A stretch of 64,000 bases of DNA from Vallitalea okinawensis (GCF_002964605.1 NZ_PQDH01000002.1:62001-126000), one strand, 5' to 3'; counted from the stretch's first letter, positions 27,038-39,385 are shown. The notes: generated by a model not told the origin, from the sequence alone. Program-made: numbers and translations.

Positions 27038-27067
27038 TTGACAAAACTTCTTTCGGTATGCTAAATT
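27038..27067 (+). promoter_or_regulatory. Promoter of the cbiMNQO-cbiK operon
   Basis: -35 TTGACA (27038-27043), 18-base spacer, -10 TAAATT (27062-27067), about 30 bases before the second riboswitch. Confidence 0.65.
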
Positions 27068-27095
27068 GAAGAAGTACAATTGAATGTTAAGAAAT

Positions 27096-27245
27096 AATAA
27101 GTTAAAGGAAGTTCGGTGTAAATCCAACGCAGCCACCGCTACTGTGATAACTACCTATGTACATTGCCACTGATTAATAAGTTTCTTACTTATATTGGGA
27201 AGGCGTCCATAGGGTTTGATGTTTAAGCCAGGAGACTTACTTATT
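27096..27245 (+). ncRNA. Cobalamin riboswitch controlling cbiMNQO-cbiK
   Basis: Core GCAGCCACCGCTACTGTGA and AGCCAGGAGACTTAC, with P1 formed by AATAAGT (27096) and ACTTATT (27239). It lies divergently from the first riboswitch, so cobalt uptake and corrin synthesis answer to the same end product. Confidence 0.95.
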
Positions 27246-27300
27246 GTTTATAACATTCCATATTTCGGATGGGAATTATGGAATATTCTTTCACCCCCAT

Positions 27301-27340
27301 CCTTAAAGTAACACAGAAAATATTCTGTCTTTTAAGGAGG
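27301..27340 (+). promoter_or_regulatory. Putative SD-sequestering hairpin ahead of cbiM
   Basis: CCTTAAAG (27301-27308) can pair with CTTTTAAGG (27329-27337) around an ACAGAA/TTCTGT stem, burying part of AAGGAGG, the cbiM ribosome site. No strong U-tract terminator follows the aptamer, so this riboswitch probably acts on translation. Confidence 0.6.
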
Positions 27341-27349
27341 TTGATCATT

Positions 27350-28111
27350 ATGATCAAGAAAAATTTAAGTTTCTATTTACTATTATCACTGTTTTTTCTA
27401 TTGGCTCTGTTTACACCTGAGCGTATCTATGCTATGCATATCATGGAAGGCTATTTACCTCCAGGTTGGTGCATTTTTTGGTCCCTTGTATCTCTACCAT
27501 TCTTTATTTTAGGTATTTTAAAAATCAAACAATTGATTGCAGACCATCAAGAAAACTTGATGCTAATCGGTGTTGGTGGTGCATTCTCCTTTGTCCTATC
27601 TGCTCTCAAGTTGCCTTCCTTGACAGGAAGTACCTCCCATGCAACAGGTATTGGTTTAGGTGCTATTCTTTTTGGTCCATTTGTTATGACCGTTGTTGGT
27701 TCCATCGTACTTCTTTTTCAAGCCTTATTATTAGCTCATGGCGGTATTACTACTTTAGGCGCCAATGTCTTTTCAATGGCAGTTGTGGGATCCTTGGTAG
27801 CTTACGGTATTTACGCAGGGTGCAAGAAACTAAATATATCATTGAAAATATCAGTGTTTTTAGCTGCCTCACTTGGAGACTTAGCAACCTATATGGTTAC
27901 ATCAGGGCAACTTGCACTTGCTTTTCCTGATGCTAATAGTGGCTTCATTGGTGCATTCACTAAATTTATGTCCATTTTTGCTATAACTCAAATTCCTCTA
28001 GCAATTGCAGAGGGTATATTAACTGTACTGATTATAGATATACTCTATAAATACAATAAGGAAAACTTACATATCTTTCAAAAGTCAAACATAAGAAAGG
28101 GTGTGAACTAA
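27350..28111 (+). CDS. cbiM: Cobalt ECF transporter S component CbiM
   Basis: Substrate-specific membrane subunit of the cobalt importer. A signal-type N-terminal helix ends before [11 protein letters not shown]; the mature Met-His-Ile-Met-Glu-Gly N terminus is the known Co2+-coordinating element. About seven membrane helices; [16 protein letters not shown] and [12 protein letters not shown] are conserved. 253 aa. ATG at 27350 is nine bases after AAGGAGG; longer upstream frames would start inside the riboswitch leader. First gene of its operon. Confidence 0.95.
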   Translation: MIKKNLSFYLLLSLFFLLALFTPERIYAMHIMEGYLPPGWCIFWSLVSLPFFILGILKIKQLIADHQENLMLIGVGGAFSFVLSALKLPSLTGSTSHATGIGLGAILFGPFVMTVVGSIVLLFQALLLAHGGITTLGANVFSMAVVGSLVAYGIYAGCKKLNISLKISVFLAASLGDLATYMVTSGQLALAFPDANSGFIGAFTKFMSIFAITQIPLAIAEGILTVLIIDILYKYNKENLHIFQKSNIRKGVN

Positions 28112-28112
28112 A

Positions 28113-28388
28113 ATGAAGAAAAACATTTTCCTCCTACTTATTGTTTTACTATTGGTCATCGTACCTTTTTATATACAAGAAAATGCGGAGTTCGCTGGTG
28201 CTGATTCCCAAGCTGAAGAAGCTATCATAGAAATGAATCCTAACTACACACCTTGGTTTGAGTCAATTTATGAACCTGCAAGCGGGGAAATCGAAACTTT
28301 ACTATTTTCTCTTCAAGCGGCACTTGGAGCTGCTTTCATAGGCTATTATATTGGATATAAAAAAGGTAAGTCAGGTAATACAAGATGA
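28113..28388 (+). CDS. cbiN: Cobalt ECF transporter auxiliary protein CbiN
   Basis: 91 aa with two membrane helices (about 4-20 and 65-85) and an extracellular loop containing FAGADSQAEEAI and NYTPWFESIYEPASGEIETLLFSLQAALGA, the family signature. CbiN associates with CbiM and is needed for high transport activity. Starts one base after the cbiM stop and overlaps cbiQ by ATGA. Confidence 0.95.
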   Translation: MKKNIFLLLIVLLLVIVPFYIQENAEFAGADSQAEEAIIEMNPNYTPWFESIYEPASGEIETLLFSLQAALGAAFIGYYIGYKKGKSGNTR

Positions 28389-29113
28389 TCATCGATAACA
28401 TTGCACAGGAGAGCCCTTTAAAAGGGCTTCATCCTGTCGAAAAAATCATTGGCTGCATACTAACATTAACTACATTACTCGTACTTAAAGAGATAAGATC
28501 ACATCTTTTAGCAATTGTTCTTTTGAATATGTTTTTACTTTTTATAGCAAAAATTAACTGGAAAACACTAAGCCTTATGCTACTTGCTTTTTTGCCATTT
28601 CTTTTGTTTGGTGCTTTATCCATTGCTTTAACACTATCCGTTGATTCTGGCATAACGGTAAACATAACATCAGCGAGTTTAAACCAAGGCATATTCATTT
28701 TTTTTAGAAGTTTCTCCTGTCTCTTATGTATGTATTCTCTCGTATTGACGACACCTATTCAGCAAGTCATTTGGGGATTAAGGAAGTTAAAATGTCCAAC
28801 AATAATATGTGAAATGATGTTAATTATTTATAAGTATATCTTTATTCTTGCTGAAACTTCAAAAAAAATATACCTTTCTCAACATGCAAGACTTGGTTAC
28901 AAAGGTTATAAACAAAGTTTACGTTCCTTTGCTGCATTACTTTCGGCTTTATTCATAAAGTCTCTTGATTACGGTAGAAAATTATTTACTTCATTAGAAT
29001 CAAGAGGCTATGTTGGTACTTTGCACACAGTTGCTACGTACCCTCCTGTTAAAATCAGTCATTTACTAAGCATCTTAATCATCAATTTAATCATTTTATT
29101 CTTTGGCTATTAA
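28385..29113 (+). CDS. cbiQ: Cobalt ECF transporter T component CbiQ
   Basis: Transmembrane coupling subunit linking CbiMN to the CbiO ATPases. 242 aa, about five helices; the coupling helices carry QHARLGYKGYKQSLRSF and a second Ala-Arg-Gly-type SLESRGYVG motif. ATGA overlap with cbiN. Length and order are normal. Confidence 0.93.
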   Translation: MIIDNIAQESPLKGLHPVEKIIGCILTLTTLLVLKEIRSHLLAIVLLNMFLLFIAKINWKTLSLMLLAFLPFLLFGALSIALTLSVDSGITVNITSASLNQGIFIFFRSFSCLLCMYSLVLTTPIQQVIWGLRKLKCPTIICEMMLIIYKYIFILAETSKKIYLSQHARLGYKGYKQSLRSFAALLSALFIKSLDYGRKLFTSLESRGYVGTLHTVATYPPVKISHLLSILIINLIILFFGY

Positions 29114-29161
29114 TGGTAAGCCACTATTATTAAGGATACTTGTTTAGAAAGAAGGTCATTT

Positions 29162-29986
29162 ATGTGTCAATCACTTTACCAGATACAGTCACTTGACTAT
29201 CGTTATTCCAATGGAACAATGGCTTTAAGAAACATCAATGTAACAATTCATAAAAATCAGCGTGTTGCCTTAGTTGGCAGTAATGGAGCAGGTAAGTCTA
29301 CCTTCATACAGCATTTAAATGGTCTTCTGAAACCGACAAAAGGAAGGATTTATTTTGAAGGTAACCCCATAGATTATCATAGAAAAAACCTCAATCAAAT
29401 TCGTCAAAAAGTAGGTATCGTACTACAGGATCCAGATGCCCACCTTTTTTCACCTGACGTATTAGATGAGTTAATATTCGGTCCCATCAATTTTGGTATG
29501 GAAAAAGATGAAGCAATAAAAAATGCTTATCAAATTATGGATAATCTAGGTTTAAAACATTTAATTGAGCAACCTACACATCATTTAAGTTATGGACAGA
29601 AGAAACAAGTGAGCATTGCATCAATCTTGGTAAGTAAGCCAGATGTCATTATATTAGATGAACCAATGGCTGGGCTTGACCCATATAATCGTCAGTTAGT
29701 CATGAGATCTTTAGATCATTTATATCAACAAGGTATTACGATCGTATTATCAACCCATGATGTCAACTTAGCTTATGAATGGGCAGAAGAAGTCATCGCT
29801 TTTTCTAATGGACATTGTATTGGTCAGGGAGACCCTATTACTATCTTCTCTAATGAGATACTATTAAAAGAGGCGCACTTAGCCTGTCCTATGGTTCTTG
29901 ACCTTTATAATAATCTTCCAGATAAGCTTAAAAAACAAATTCCAAGAAATCATGAGCAACTAAAATTACTTCTGCAAAATGCTTAA
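29162..29986 (+). CDS. cbiO: Cobalt ECF transporter ATPase CbiO
   Basis: Energising ATPase. 274 aa; Walker A GSNGAGKST, Q-loop VLQDPDAHLFSPDV, signature LSYGQKKQVSIA, Walker B VIILDEPMAGLDP, switch STHDVN. A single ATPase gene means a CbiO homodimer. Separated from cbiQ by 48 bases; the ATG at 29162 has AAGAAGG upstream. Confidence 0.95.
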   Translation: MCQSLYQIQSLDYRYSNGTMALRNINVTIHKNQRVALVGSNGAGKSTFIQHLNGLLKPTKGRIYFEGNPIDYHRKNLNQIRQKVGIVLQDPDAHLFSPDVLDELIFGPINFGMEKDEAIKNAYQIMDNLGLKHLIEQPTHHLSYGQKKQVSIASILVSKPDVIILDEPMAGLDPYNRQLVMRSLDHLYQQGITIVLSTHDVNLAYEWAEEVIAFSNGHCIGQGDPITIFSNEILLKEAHLACPMVLDLYNNLPDKLKKQIPRNHEQLKLLLQNA

Positions 29987-30056
29987 TGAGATGTAATATT
30001 CTTAGATACGGGATTAAAATATATTTTATTATTGTGAACTGAAAGGATTTGAATCA

Positions 30057-30824
30057 ATGAAAAATGCAATTGTCGTTGTTAGTTTTGGTTCCAGTATGGA
30101 ACATGTTATAAACACATATATACAGCCAGTTGAAAAAGCTATTAAAGCTGAATTTACAGATGCCCATGTCATCAGAGCTTTTACCTCAACCTTCATTCGC
30201 AAGAGATTAGGGAATAAAGGTGTTCATATTCTGTCTCCTGAAGAAGCTATTGAAAAACTCATTTCTGAAGGTTTTGATACCATTAGACTACAACCCCTCC
30301 ATATCATTCCAGGTTATGAATATGAGAAAATTGAAGAGGCATACAGAGCTTATAAAGATCAAGTAAAACTCTACCTTTCTCAACCATTACTTTTCTCAAG
30401 TGATGATTATAGTCGTGTTGTCAATGCCATTAAACCCCACTTACCAGAATTATCTTCTGAAGAAGCTTTATTATTTATGGGTCATGGAACTAATCATCCT
30501 GCAAATGCAACTTATTTTTGTATGGATCATCATTTTAAAAAGATTCACCCCAATATTTTTATGTCAAACATAGAGGGCATCCCTCTCTTAGAAGAAACCA
30601 TTCATCTCTTAAAGGAGAAAGGTATAAAAAAAGTAAACATTATGCCTTTTCTATTAGTAGCAGGAGATCATGCTCATAATGATATGGCTTCTGATGAACC
30701 GGATTCATGGAAAAGCCAGTTACTTCGTGAAGATTTTGAAGTTGAAGTGATCATGACAGGATTAGGCTCTTTTCCTAGCATTCATAAAATATTTGTAGAG
30801 AAATTAAGGAGTACTTATGAATAA
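30057..30824 (+). CDS. cbiK: Sirohydrochlorin cobaltochelatase
   Basis: Inserts Co2+ into sirohydrochlorin, the committing step of the anaerobic pathway. 255 aa, ATP-independent type II chelatase. Metal-binding His143 in MGHGTNHPAN and His205 in AGDHAHNDM correspond to the catalytic histidines of Salmonella CbiK. No signal peptide, so cytoplasmic. It is co-transcribed with the cobalt importer, coupling uptake to insertion. AAAGGA precedes the ATG. Confidence 0.95.
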   Translation: MKNAIVVVSFGSSMEHVINTYIQPVEKAIKAEFTDAHVIRAFTSTFIRKRLGNKGVHILSPEEAIEKLISEGFDTIRLQPLHIIPGYEYEKIEEAYRAYKDQVKLYLSQPLLFSSDDYSRVVNAIKPHLPELSSEEALLFMGHGTNHPANATYFCMDHHFKKIHPNIFMSNIEGIPLLEETIHLLKEKGIKKVNIMPFLLVAGDHAHNDMASDEPDSWKSQLLREDFEVEVIMTGLGSFPSIHKIFVEKLRSTYE

Positions 30825-30905
30825 TGGTTGTTTTAGCATTTAAAAATTATACTGAGCAAAAGTAATTTAGTCTCGCTCAGTAACTTGTTTTCAAGAGAAG
30901 AAGAA

Positions 30906-30951
30906 AAGAAGGACATGGTAAGTAAAATATTATACTTATTATGTCCTTCTT
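30906..30951. terminator. Bidirectional terminator between cbiK and the hem operon
   Basis: AAGAAGGACAT/ATGTCCTTCTT outer stem, with inner GTAAGTA/TACTTAT. Lies between convergent cbiK (+) and sirC (-); the minus-strand tail CTTCTTTTCTTC is pyrimidine-rich. Confidence 0.85.
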
Positions 30952-30956
30952 CAAAT

Positions 30957-31403
30957 TTAACCTAAATGGTCTTTTATATTATTACGTAAAGCTACTGCTT
31001 CTTTTGGATTTCTCCCTTTTGAAGAAACTGCAATCTGATAATCATCAGCTTCAATTAAAGCCCCAAATCTAATATTACAATCGTCAGGTGAAGTGATGTT
31101 GTTGACTAAAATATGGTACTTCATACAAAACTCAGCTATTACCTTGTTAAATGCCTCATCATTTGTTGCAGCTATAACTAGGTACGCCTCCTTGAGGGTA
31201 TCCATTTTAAAGTCATTCTCAATAATTTTTTTACTCGGAAGAACTTCTCTAATCCTAGATTCTTTCACTTCCTTTGTAAATACCTTTACATCCGCTCCAT
31301 ATTTCTGCAAGGTTCTTATTTTACGATAAGCTATGTGTCCTGCACCAATAACTATACACGGCATCTTCTCTAATTTTAAGAATAGAGGAAAATAATCATG
31401 CAT
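30957..31403 (-). CDS. Precorrin-2 dehydrogenase (SirC/YlnF-like)
   Basis: NAD+-dependent oxidation of precorrin-2 to sirohydrochlorin. 148 aa: Rossmann motif IVIGAGHIAYRKI, then LVIAATNDEAFN and the NNITSPDDCNIRFGALIEADDYQIAVSS-type region. It lacks the methyltransferase part of CysG and most of the C-terminal chelatase dimerisation domain, so it probably only dehydrogenates, leaving chelation to CbiK. ATG at 31403 within the end of hemL; site weak, an in-frame GTG at 31421 is possible. Last gene of the hem operon. Confidence 0.85.
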   Translation of the reverse strand: MHDYFPLFLKLEKMPCIVIGAGHIAYRKIRTLQKYGADVKVFTKEVKESRIREVLPSKKIIENDFKMDTLKEAYLVIAATNDEAFNKVIAEFCMKYHILVNNITSPDDCNIRFGALIEADDYQIAVSSKGRNPKEAVALRNNIKDHLG

Positions 31404-31407
31404 CTCA

Positions 31408-32703
31408 TCAACTTCTTTCACTTATTGCTTTAAAAGCCTTATCAATAGCACTTAATGTCAACTCTAAATCCTCTTCCATATGAGCACTGGATACAAAATG
31501 AGCTTCAAACTTGGAAGGAGGTACCATTATCCCTTCTTCAAGCATCACATGGAAGTAAAGATTATAGTTTTCTGTTGAAGTAGCCAAAACATCATTTAGA
31601 GATGTCACGCTATCACTTATTGTGAAGAAAAGCGTGAACAGTGATCCTAATTGATTGATACAGATAGATACGTCATATGCTTTTGCAATCTCTTTAATTT
31701 TCTTAACAAGATTCTTAGTACGTTTCTCAAGAGTTTGATATAAGTCGTGGTTTTCTTGTAAAGTTGTAAGAGTTTCTAACCCAGCGCATACGGATATCGG
31801 ATTGCCAGACAAAGTACCAGCATGATATACATCGCCAACTGGCGCAATGTGATCCATTAATTCCTTCTTACCACCAAAAGCACCTACAGGGAATCCACCA
31901 CCAATTATCTTACCTAATGTAGTTAAATCTGGTATGACCCCATACCTTTCTTGGGCACCCCCTAAACTTAATCTAAAACCACTGATGACTTCATCAAAGA
32001 TTAGAAGAACACCGTATTGATCACATAGATCTCTTAGACCTACCAAATATTCTTTTTCTGTGCAGATTAATCCCATATTAGCAGGTACTGGCTCAAGGAT
32101 AATACAGGCAATATCTTGATTTTCTTGTAAAGCATTCTTTACTGCATCTATTTCTCCAAAAGGAAGTACAAGGGTATCTTTCATTGTTCCTTCAGTAATA
32201 CCATTACTATCTTGGTGACCTGAAGTCAGTAATCCAGATCCAGCTTTGACTAATAAAGAATCACTATGCCCATGATAGCAGCCATCAAACTTAATGATTT
32301 TATTTCTTTTTGTCACTGCTCTAGCAAGGCGAATAGCTGACATAGTAGCTTCAGTACCCGATGTGGTTAAACGAACCTTCTCTACGGATGGAACCAATTC
32401 AACTACTTTTTTAGCTAATTCAATTTCTCCCTTAGTGGGTAACCCAAATGAGCTCCCCTCATCCAGTTGTTCTTTAACTCGATTAAGTACTTGATCTGGA
32501 TTATGTCCCAAAATCATAGGCCCCCATGAACCTATATAATCAATATAAACACGGTCATCTTCATCGACAAGCTTGCTACCTTTAGCGCTCTTTATAAATA
32601 CGGGATACTCTTTACCAACAGCTTGAAATGCTCTGACTGGACTATTTACACCACCAGGTATGATGCGTCCAGCTTCTTCAAATAATCCTTTTGATCGGCT
32701 CAT
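31408..32703 (-). CDS. hemL: Glutamate-1-semialdehyde 2,1-aminomutase
   Basis: PLP/PMP enzyme making 5-aminolevulinate from glutamate-1-semialdehyde in the C5 pathway. 431 aa. GGVNSPVRAF at the N terminus, FDGCYHGHSDSLLV, FDEVISGFR and the PLP lysine in TTLGKIIGGGFPVGAFGG are visible. One base separates it from hemB. Complete. Confidence 0.97.
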   Translation of the reverse strand: MSRSKGLFEEAGRIIPGGVNSPVRAFQAVGKEYPVFIKSAKGSKLVDEDDRVYIDYIGSWGPMILGHNPDQVLNRVKEQLDEGSSFGLPTKGEIELAKKVVELVPSVEKVRLTTSGTEATMSAIRLARAVTKRNKIIKFDGCYHGHSDSLLVKAGSGLLTSGHQDSNGITEGTMKDTLVLPFGEIDAVKNALQENQDIACIILEPVPANMGLICTEKEYLVGLRDLCDQYGVLLIFDEVISGFRLSLGGAQERYGVIPDLTTLGKIIGGGFPVGAFGGKKELMDHIAPVGDVYHAGTLSGNPISVCAGLETLTTLQENHDLYQTLEKRTKNLVKKIKEIAKAYDVSICINQLGSLFTLFFTISDSVTSLNDVLATSTENYNLYFHVMLEEGIMVPPSKFEAHFVSSAHMEEDLELTLSAIDKAFKAISERS

Positions 32704-32704
32704 C

Positions 32705-33673
32705 TTAACACTCCTTCAAATATTCCGCTATATCTAAAGCAAAATAAGTAATGATAATATCTGCACCAGCTCTTTTAAAACCGTACATGGTTTCCATCAC
32801 AATTTTCTTTTCATCAATCCAACCATTTTGAGCTGCAGCTTTAATCATGGCATATTCACCACTTACATGATAACATGCGATAGGTACGGGATAACGATCT
32901 GATAAATCCTTGATGATATCCATATAAGCACCAGCAGGTTTTATTATGAGAAAATCGGCTCCTTCTTTTAAATCTTCTTCAGCTTCAATAAGGTATTCTT
33001 TTTGACGTCTGAAGTCCATCTGATATGCTCTCCTGTCTCCAAAACTAGGAGCAGAATCTGCTGCATCTCTAAAAGGTCCATAGAAAGATGATGCGTACTT
33101 AACACTATAAGCCATGATAGGTACATGTTGATAGCCTTCTTGATCCAATAAAGATCTAATAGCTTGTACACGTCCATCCATCATATCAGATGGTGCTACA
33201 ATATCAGCACCTGCTTTGGTATGAGATAAGGCTACCTTGGATAAATAGCCAATGGTAATATCATTGTTCACATCACCATTTTCCTCCAAGATACCGCAAT
33301 GACCATGGGATGTATATTCACACATACATACATCAGTGATTACTAAAATATCGTAATGTTTCTTAATGTATCTAATAGCTTTTTGTATGATACCATCATC
33401 ATTATATGCTTCTTTTCCCATTTCATCTTTAACAGCAGGGATACCAAATAGGATAACGGCTCCAATCCCTGCTTCTACCACGTTATTCATTATTTCATTT
33501 AAGCTCTTCATTGTATAACGAAATTGACCTGGCATTGATGGAATTTCTTTTTTATAAAAGTCTCCTTCATCAATAAAGATGGGATACACTAAGTCCTTTG
33601 CAGTTAAGTGAACATCTTGTAACAGATGTCGCATACCTTCACTTCTCCTTAACGATCTTGTTCGTTTAAACAT
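32705..33673 (-). CDS. hemB: Porphobilinogen synthase (delta-aminolevulinate dehydratase)
   Basis: Condenses two 5-aminolevulinates to porphobilinogen. 322 aa. Zinc-type site: DVCMCEYTSHGHCG has the three cysteines. Schiff-base lysines lie in YSVKYASSFYGPFR and TMYGFKRAGAD. The ATG at 33673 is supported by the family-typical start MFKRTRSLRRSEGMR, giving a 25-base overlap with the end of cobA/hemD. Confidence 0.97.
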   Translation of the reverse strand: MFKRTRSLRRSEGMRHLLQDVHLTAKDLVYPIFIDEGDFYKKEIPSMPGQFRYTMKSLNEIMNNVVEAGIGAVILFGIPAVKDEMGKEAYNDDGIIQKAIRYIKKHYDILVITDVCMCEYTSHGHCGILEENGDVNNDITIGYLSKVALSHTKAGADIVAPSDMMDGRVQAIRSLLDQEGYQHVPIMAYSVKYASSFYGPFRDAADSAPSFGDRRAYQMDFRRQKEYLIEAEEDLKEGADFLIIKPAGAYMDIIKDLSDRYPVPIACYHVSGEYAMIKAAAQNGWIDEKKIVMETMYGFKRAGADIIITYFALDIAEYLKEC

Positions 33674-35118
33674 GTCATTGCCTCCAATAATCCTTCTACA
33701 GTATATTCCTTAGCTTCAATAGCTACCTTTAACCCATGCGCAACAATCCGCTGGCTTGTTTTAGGTCCGATTGAAGCGTAGTGTAGATGTTCTAAACCGG
33801 AATAGTCACCTTTCAAACAATTATGAAAAGACTCTACAGATGAACCACTTAAGAAAGTGACTATATCCATATCTTTTAAGATCTCTATCATTTCATCTCG
33901 CGTATATTCGATTGCACTAGTAGTGTGACTAGTGATTACATGAACCGTCTTGCCATAAGCTTCTTGAAAATTTACTTTATGAAGTGGAGACTGATCTGAT
34001 GTAATCACTAATATCTCCTCATTGCTATTAGATGCTTTTATTGTTTCTTTAATTAATACATCTGAAACATATACTTCTGGCATTATATCTGGAGTTATTC
34101 GATACTTTAGTAGAGCTTCTTTTGTCTTTATACCTACTGCCCCAATTTTCTTGTCTCCTAAAATCCGAACATCAGTAATTTGATGGAAGAAGCTATGGAC
34201 ACCATTAGGACTATTAAACAAAATGTATTTGTATTGATTTAACTGGATTTCAGGTAAGCTATAGGTAATATCCAATAAAGGTAAGTGAATACCCTCACCA
34301 CCAAAATCGTATACTCCTTGAATTAATGATTGTTCTTGCCCTTTTGCTCTAGTAACCAATACCTTTTTACCATAAAGAGGTAGTTTTGAGAACCAACCAA
34401 AATCATTTCTTAGATCAACAACTTCACCAATAACAATAACAGCTGGGGGTTCCACTTCTTCCACCTTAGCAATATTGATAATAGTATCTAAAGTACCTGT
34501 TATTGTTCTTTGCTTTGTCCTTCCACCTTTTTCAACAAGTGCAATGGGTGTCTGTTTATCCTTCCCAGCCTTTATTAGTCCATTGACAATTTTGTCAAGA
34601 TTACCAACCCCCATGAGAAAAATAAGAGTTCCCTCTAAAGGGGCTATAGCCTCAAAATCCAGCATCATGGATGGCTTACTAAAATGAGCAGTAAACACGT
34701 GAAAAGAACGACTGATACCGCGATGGGTAACAGGTATTCCAGCATATTCTGGAGCTGCTAATGATGAACTTATACCTGGTACCATTTCAAAAGGAATTCC
34801 CTCATCGATTAAAGCCCCAATTTCTTCCCCCCCTCGTCCAAAAACAAATGAATCTCCGCCCTTTAATCGGACGACTACGGCATGTTCTTTTGCTTTATCA
34901 ACCAATGTTTTATTGATACGCTCTTGTAACGTTCCACCTTCTGTATTCCCTTTGCCTAAGTAGATTAATTCTGTTTTTTCTTTACAATAGTTAAGAAGCA
35001 TAGGATCAATTAGTCGGTCATAGATAACACAATCTGCTTTTTCTAATAAACTTTTACCTCTAACTGTAATCAGTTGATATTGGCCGCACCCAGCCCCAAC
35101 AAGATACACTTTACCCAT
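33649..35118 (-). CDS. cobA/hemD: Fused uroporphyrinogen-III C-methyltransferase / uroporphyrinogen-III synthase
   Basis: Two consecutive activities in one 489-aa chain. Residues about 1-240: SUMT with VYLVGAGCGQYQLITVRGK, RLKGGDSFVFGRGGEE and PGISSSLAAPEYAGIPVTHRG, making precorrin-2. Residues about 250-489: HemD-type synthase (KVLVTRAKGQEQSL, NGVHSFFHQI, FLSGSSVESFH), closing hydroxymethylbilane to uroporphyrinogen III. This fusion is common in clostridia and channels flux toward corrins and siroheme. Overlaps hemC by 8 bases. Confidence 0.95.
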   Translation of the reverse strand: MGKVYLVGAGCGQYQLITVRGKSLLEKADCVIYDRLIDPMLLNYCKEKTELIYLGKGNTEGGTLQERINKTLVDKAKEHAVVVRLKGGDSFVFGRGGEEIGALIDEGIPFEMVPGISSSLAAPEYAGIPVTHRGISRSFHVFTAHFSKPSMMLDFEAIAPLEGTLIFLMGVGNLDKIVNGLIKAGKDKQTPIALVEKGGRTKQRTITGTLDTIINIAKVEEVEPPAVIVIGEVVDLRNDFGWFSKLPLYGKKVLVTRAKGQEQSLIQGVYDFGGEGIHLPLLDITYSLPEIQLNQYKYILFNSPNGVHSFFHQITDVRILGDKKIGAVGIKTKEALLKYRITPDIMPEVYVSDVLIKETIKASNSNEEILVITSDQSPLHKVNFQEAYGKTVHVITSHTTSAIEYTRDEMIEILKDMDIVTFLSGSSVESFHNCLKGDYSGLEHLHYASIGPKTSQRIVAHGLKVAIEAKEYTVEGLLEAMTCLNEQDR

Positions 35119-36007
35119 TAATCTTCCTCCATATATCTTCTGCTAATCTATCAGCTAATATTTCTGGTTTACTTATAGATCCTTCAGCTGTTCCTCTATA
35201 GAGATTTCCTTCATAGACGTACATCCCTTGAATGGTCATTTGATCACCTTCAAAAGAAGTTGTACACCCCATAGGTGTATGACAGCCAGCATCAAATAAT
35301 TTAGCAAATTTTTTCTCCACCTTAGCCATAATAGCTGTTTCTGGGTCATTAATTGCAGAGAGTATTTTTAATGTCGACTCATCATCTCTTCTGCATTGAA
35401 TGGCTAATATTCCTTGTGTCGGAGCTGGTAACATCTCATCATAAGTAAAATAACAAGTTATTCGCTCTTCTAAACCAGCTCTTTTTAAACCAGCAGCTGC
35501 TAATACGATGCCATCATAATCGCCAGCCTCCATTTTTTTAATACGTGTGTCAATATTTCCTCGGATAGGTTTAACCTTAAGGTCTGGTCTCACATGTAAA
35601 ATGCTTTCTTGTCTTCGCAAACTGCTAGTTCCAATAACAGCTCCTGCTTTAAAATCATAAAGAGGTATATTTCCACCTGAGATCAATACATCACGGTTAT
35701 CTTCTCTTTTTGGTATAGCTCCAATGACCAATTCCTCATGAGATACTAAAGGCATATCTTTCATGGAATGCACTGCTAAATGAATATTGCCAGCTAAAAG
35801 CTCTCGTTCTATCTCTTTAACAAAATCAATCTTTAGTGATCCGCTGTCACCAATCATAGGTACCTTTTGATGCTGATCTCCCGTAGTCACAATGGTCTTT
35901 ATTTCAAATGACAATTGAGGATGAACTTCTTCTAGCATTTTCTTGACAAGATTGGTTTGCTTGACAGCTAAAAGACTTCCTCTTGTGCCAATTATTACTT
36001 TCTCCAT
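35111..36007 (-). CDS. hemC: Hydroxymethylbilane synthase (porphobilinogen deaminase)
   Basis: Polymerises four porphobilinogens. 298 aa; IGTRGSLLAVKQTN, VHSMKDMP, GTSSLRRQ and the dipyrromethane-binding Cys in DAGCHTPMGC. The ATG at 36007 follows AGGAAGGTG by 8 bases. An in-frame ATG 19 codons upstream reads through a terminator hairpin and has only a distant AGGA. First gene of hemC-cobA/hemD-hemB-hemL-sirC, driven by the consensus promoter at 36086-36114 with a terminator in the leader. Confidence 0.96.
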   Translation of the reverse strand: MEKVIIGTRGSLLAVKQTNLVKKMLEEVHPQLSFEIKTIVTTGDQHQKVPMIGDSGSLKIDFVKEIERELLAGNIHLAVHSMKDMPLVSHEELVIGAIPKREDNRDVLISGGNIPLYDFKAGAVIGTSSLRRQESILHVRPDLKVKPIRGNIDTRIKKMEAGDYDGIVLAAAGLKRAGLEERITCYFTYDEMLPAPTQGILAIQCRRDDESTLKILSAINDPETAIMAKVEKKFAKLFDAGCHTPMGCTTSFEGDQMTIQGMYVYEGNLYRGTAEGSISKPEILADRLAEDIWRKING

Positions 36008-36034
36008 AATTTGCACCTTCCTAGAATATAAGTT

Positions 36035-36056
36035 AAAAAATCCCCTAAACAGGGGA
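36035..36056 (-). terminator. Terminator/possible attenuator ahead of hemC
   Basis: Minus strand TCCCCT-GTTT-AGGGGA followed by six T. It lies after lacZ but also about 25 bases downstream of the predicted hemC transcription start, so both lacZ read-through and hemC transcripts must pass it. Confidence 0.8.
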
Positions 36057-36085
36057 CTTTTCATATACTAAAGTTTCCTAATTCA

Positions 36086-36114
36086 ATTATAATAATTGGA
36101 TGCTTTACTGTCAA
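36086..36114 (-). promoter_or_regulatory. Consensus promoter of the hemC operon
   Basis: Exact TTGACA (36109-36114), 17-base spacer and exact TATAAT (36086-36091) on the minus strand, starting 15 bases beyond the lacZ stop. The -10 lies in a CAATTAT-T-ATAATTG palindrome. Confidence 0.9.
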
Positions 36115-36129
36115 TTAGTTGAGTGATAT

Positions 36130-39258
<3,129 letters not shown>

Positions 39259-39385
39259 TTATTTTAAGTATTTACCTTCATATATAAGAATTTTCATCTA
39301 TTCATACTTACATTTTAACAACCTATTATTTATCATTCAATCTAAATATATAAAGATAACTATAACAATATTAAGATATAAGAAA

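Noticed and set aside
27466-27930. 154-aa plus-strand ORF inside cbiM
   Set aside because: Overlaps the CbiM frame, Cys/Tyr/Arg-rich nonsense composition.
35111-36064. Longer HemC starting at 36064
   Set aside because: The extra 19 residues would be translated through a terminator hairpin; AGGAAGGTG sits correctly before the ATG at 36007, and HemC proteins start there.
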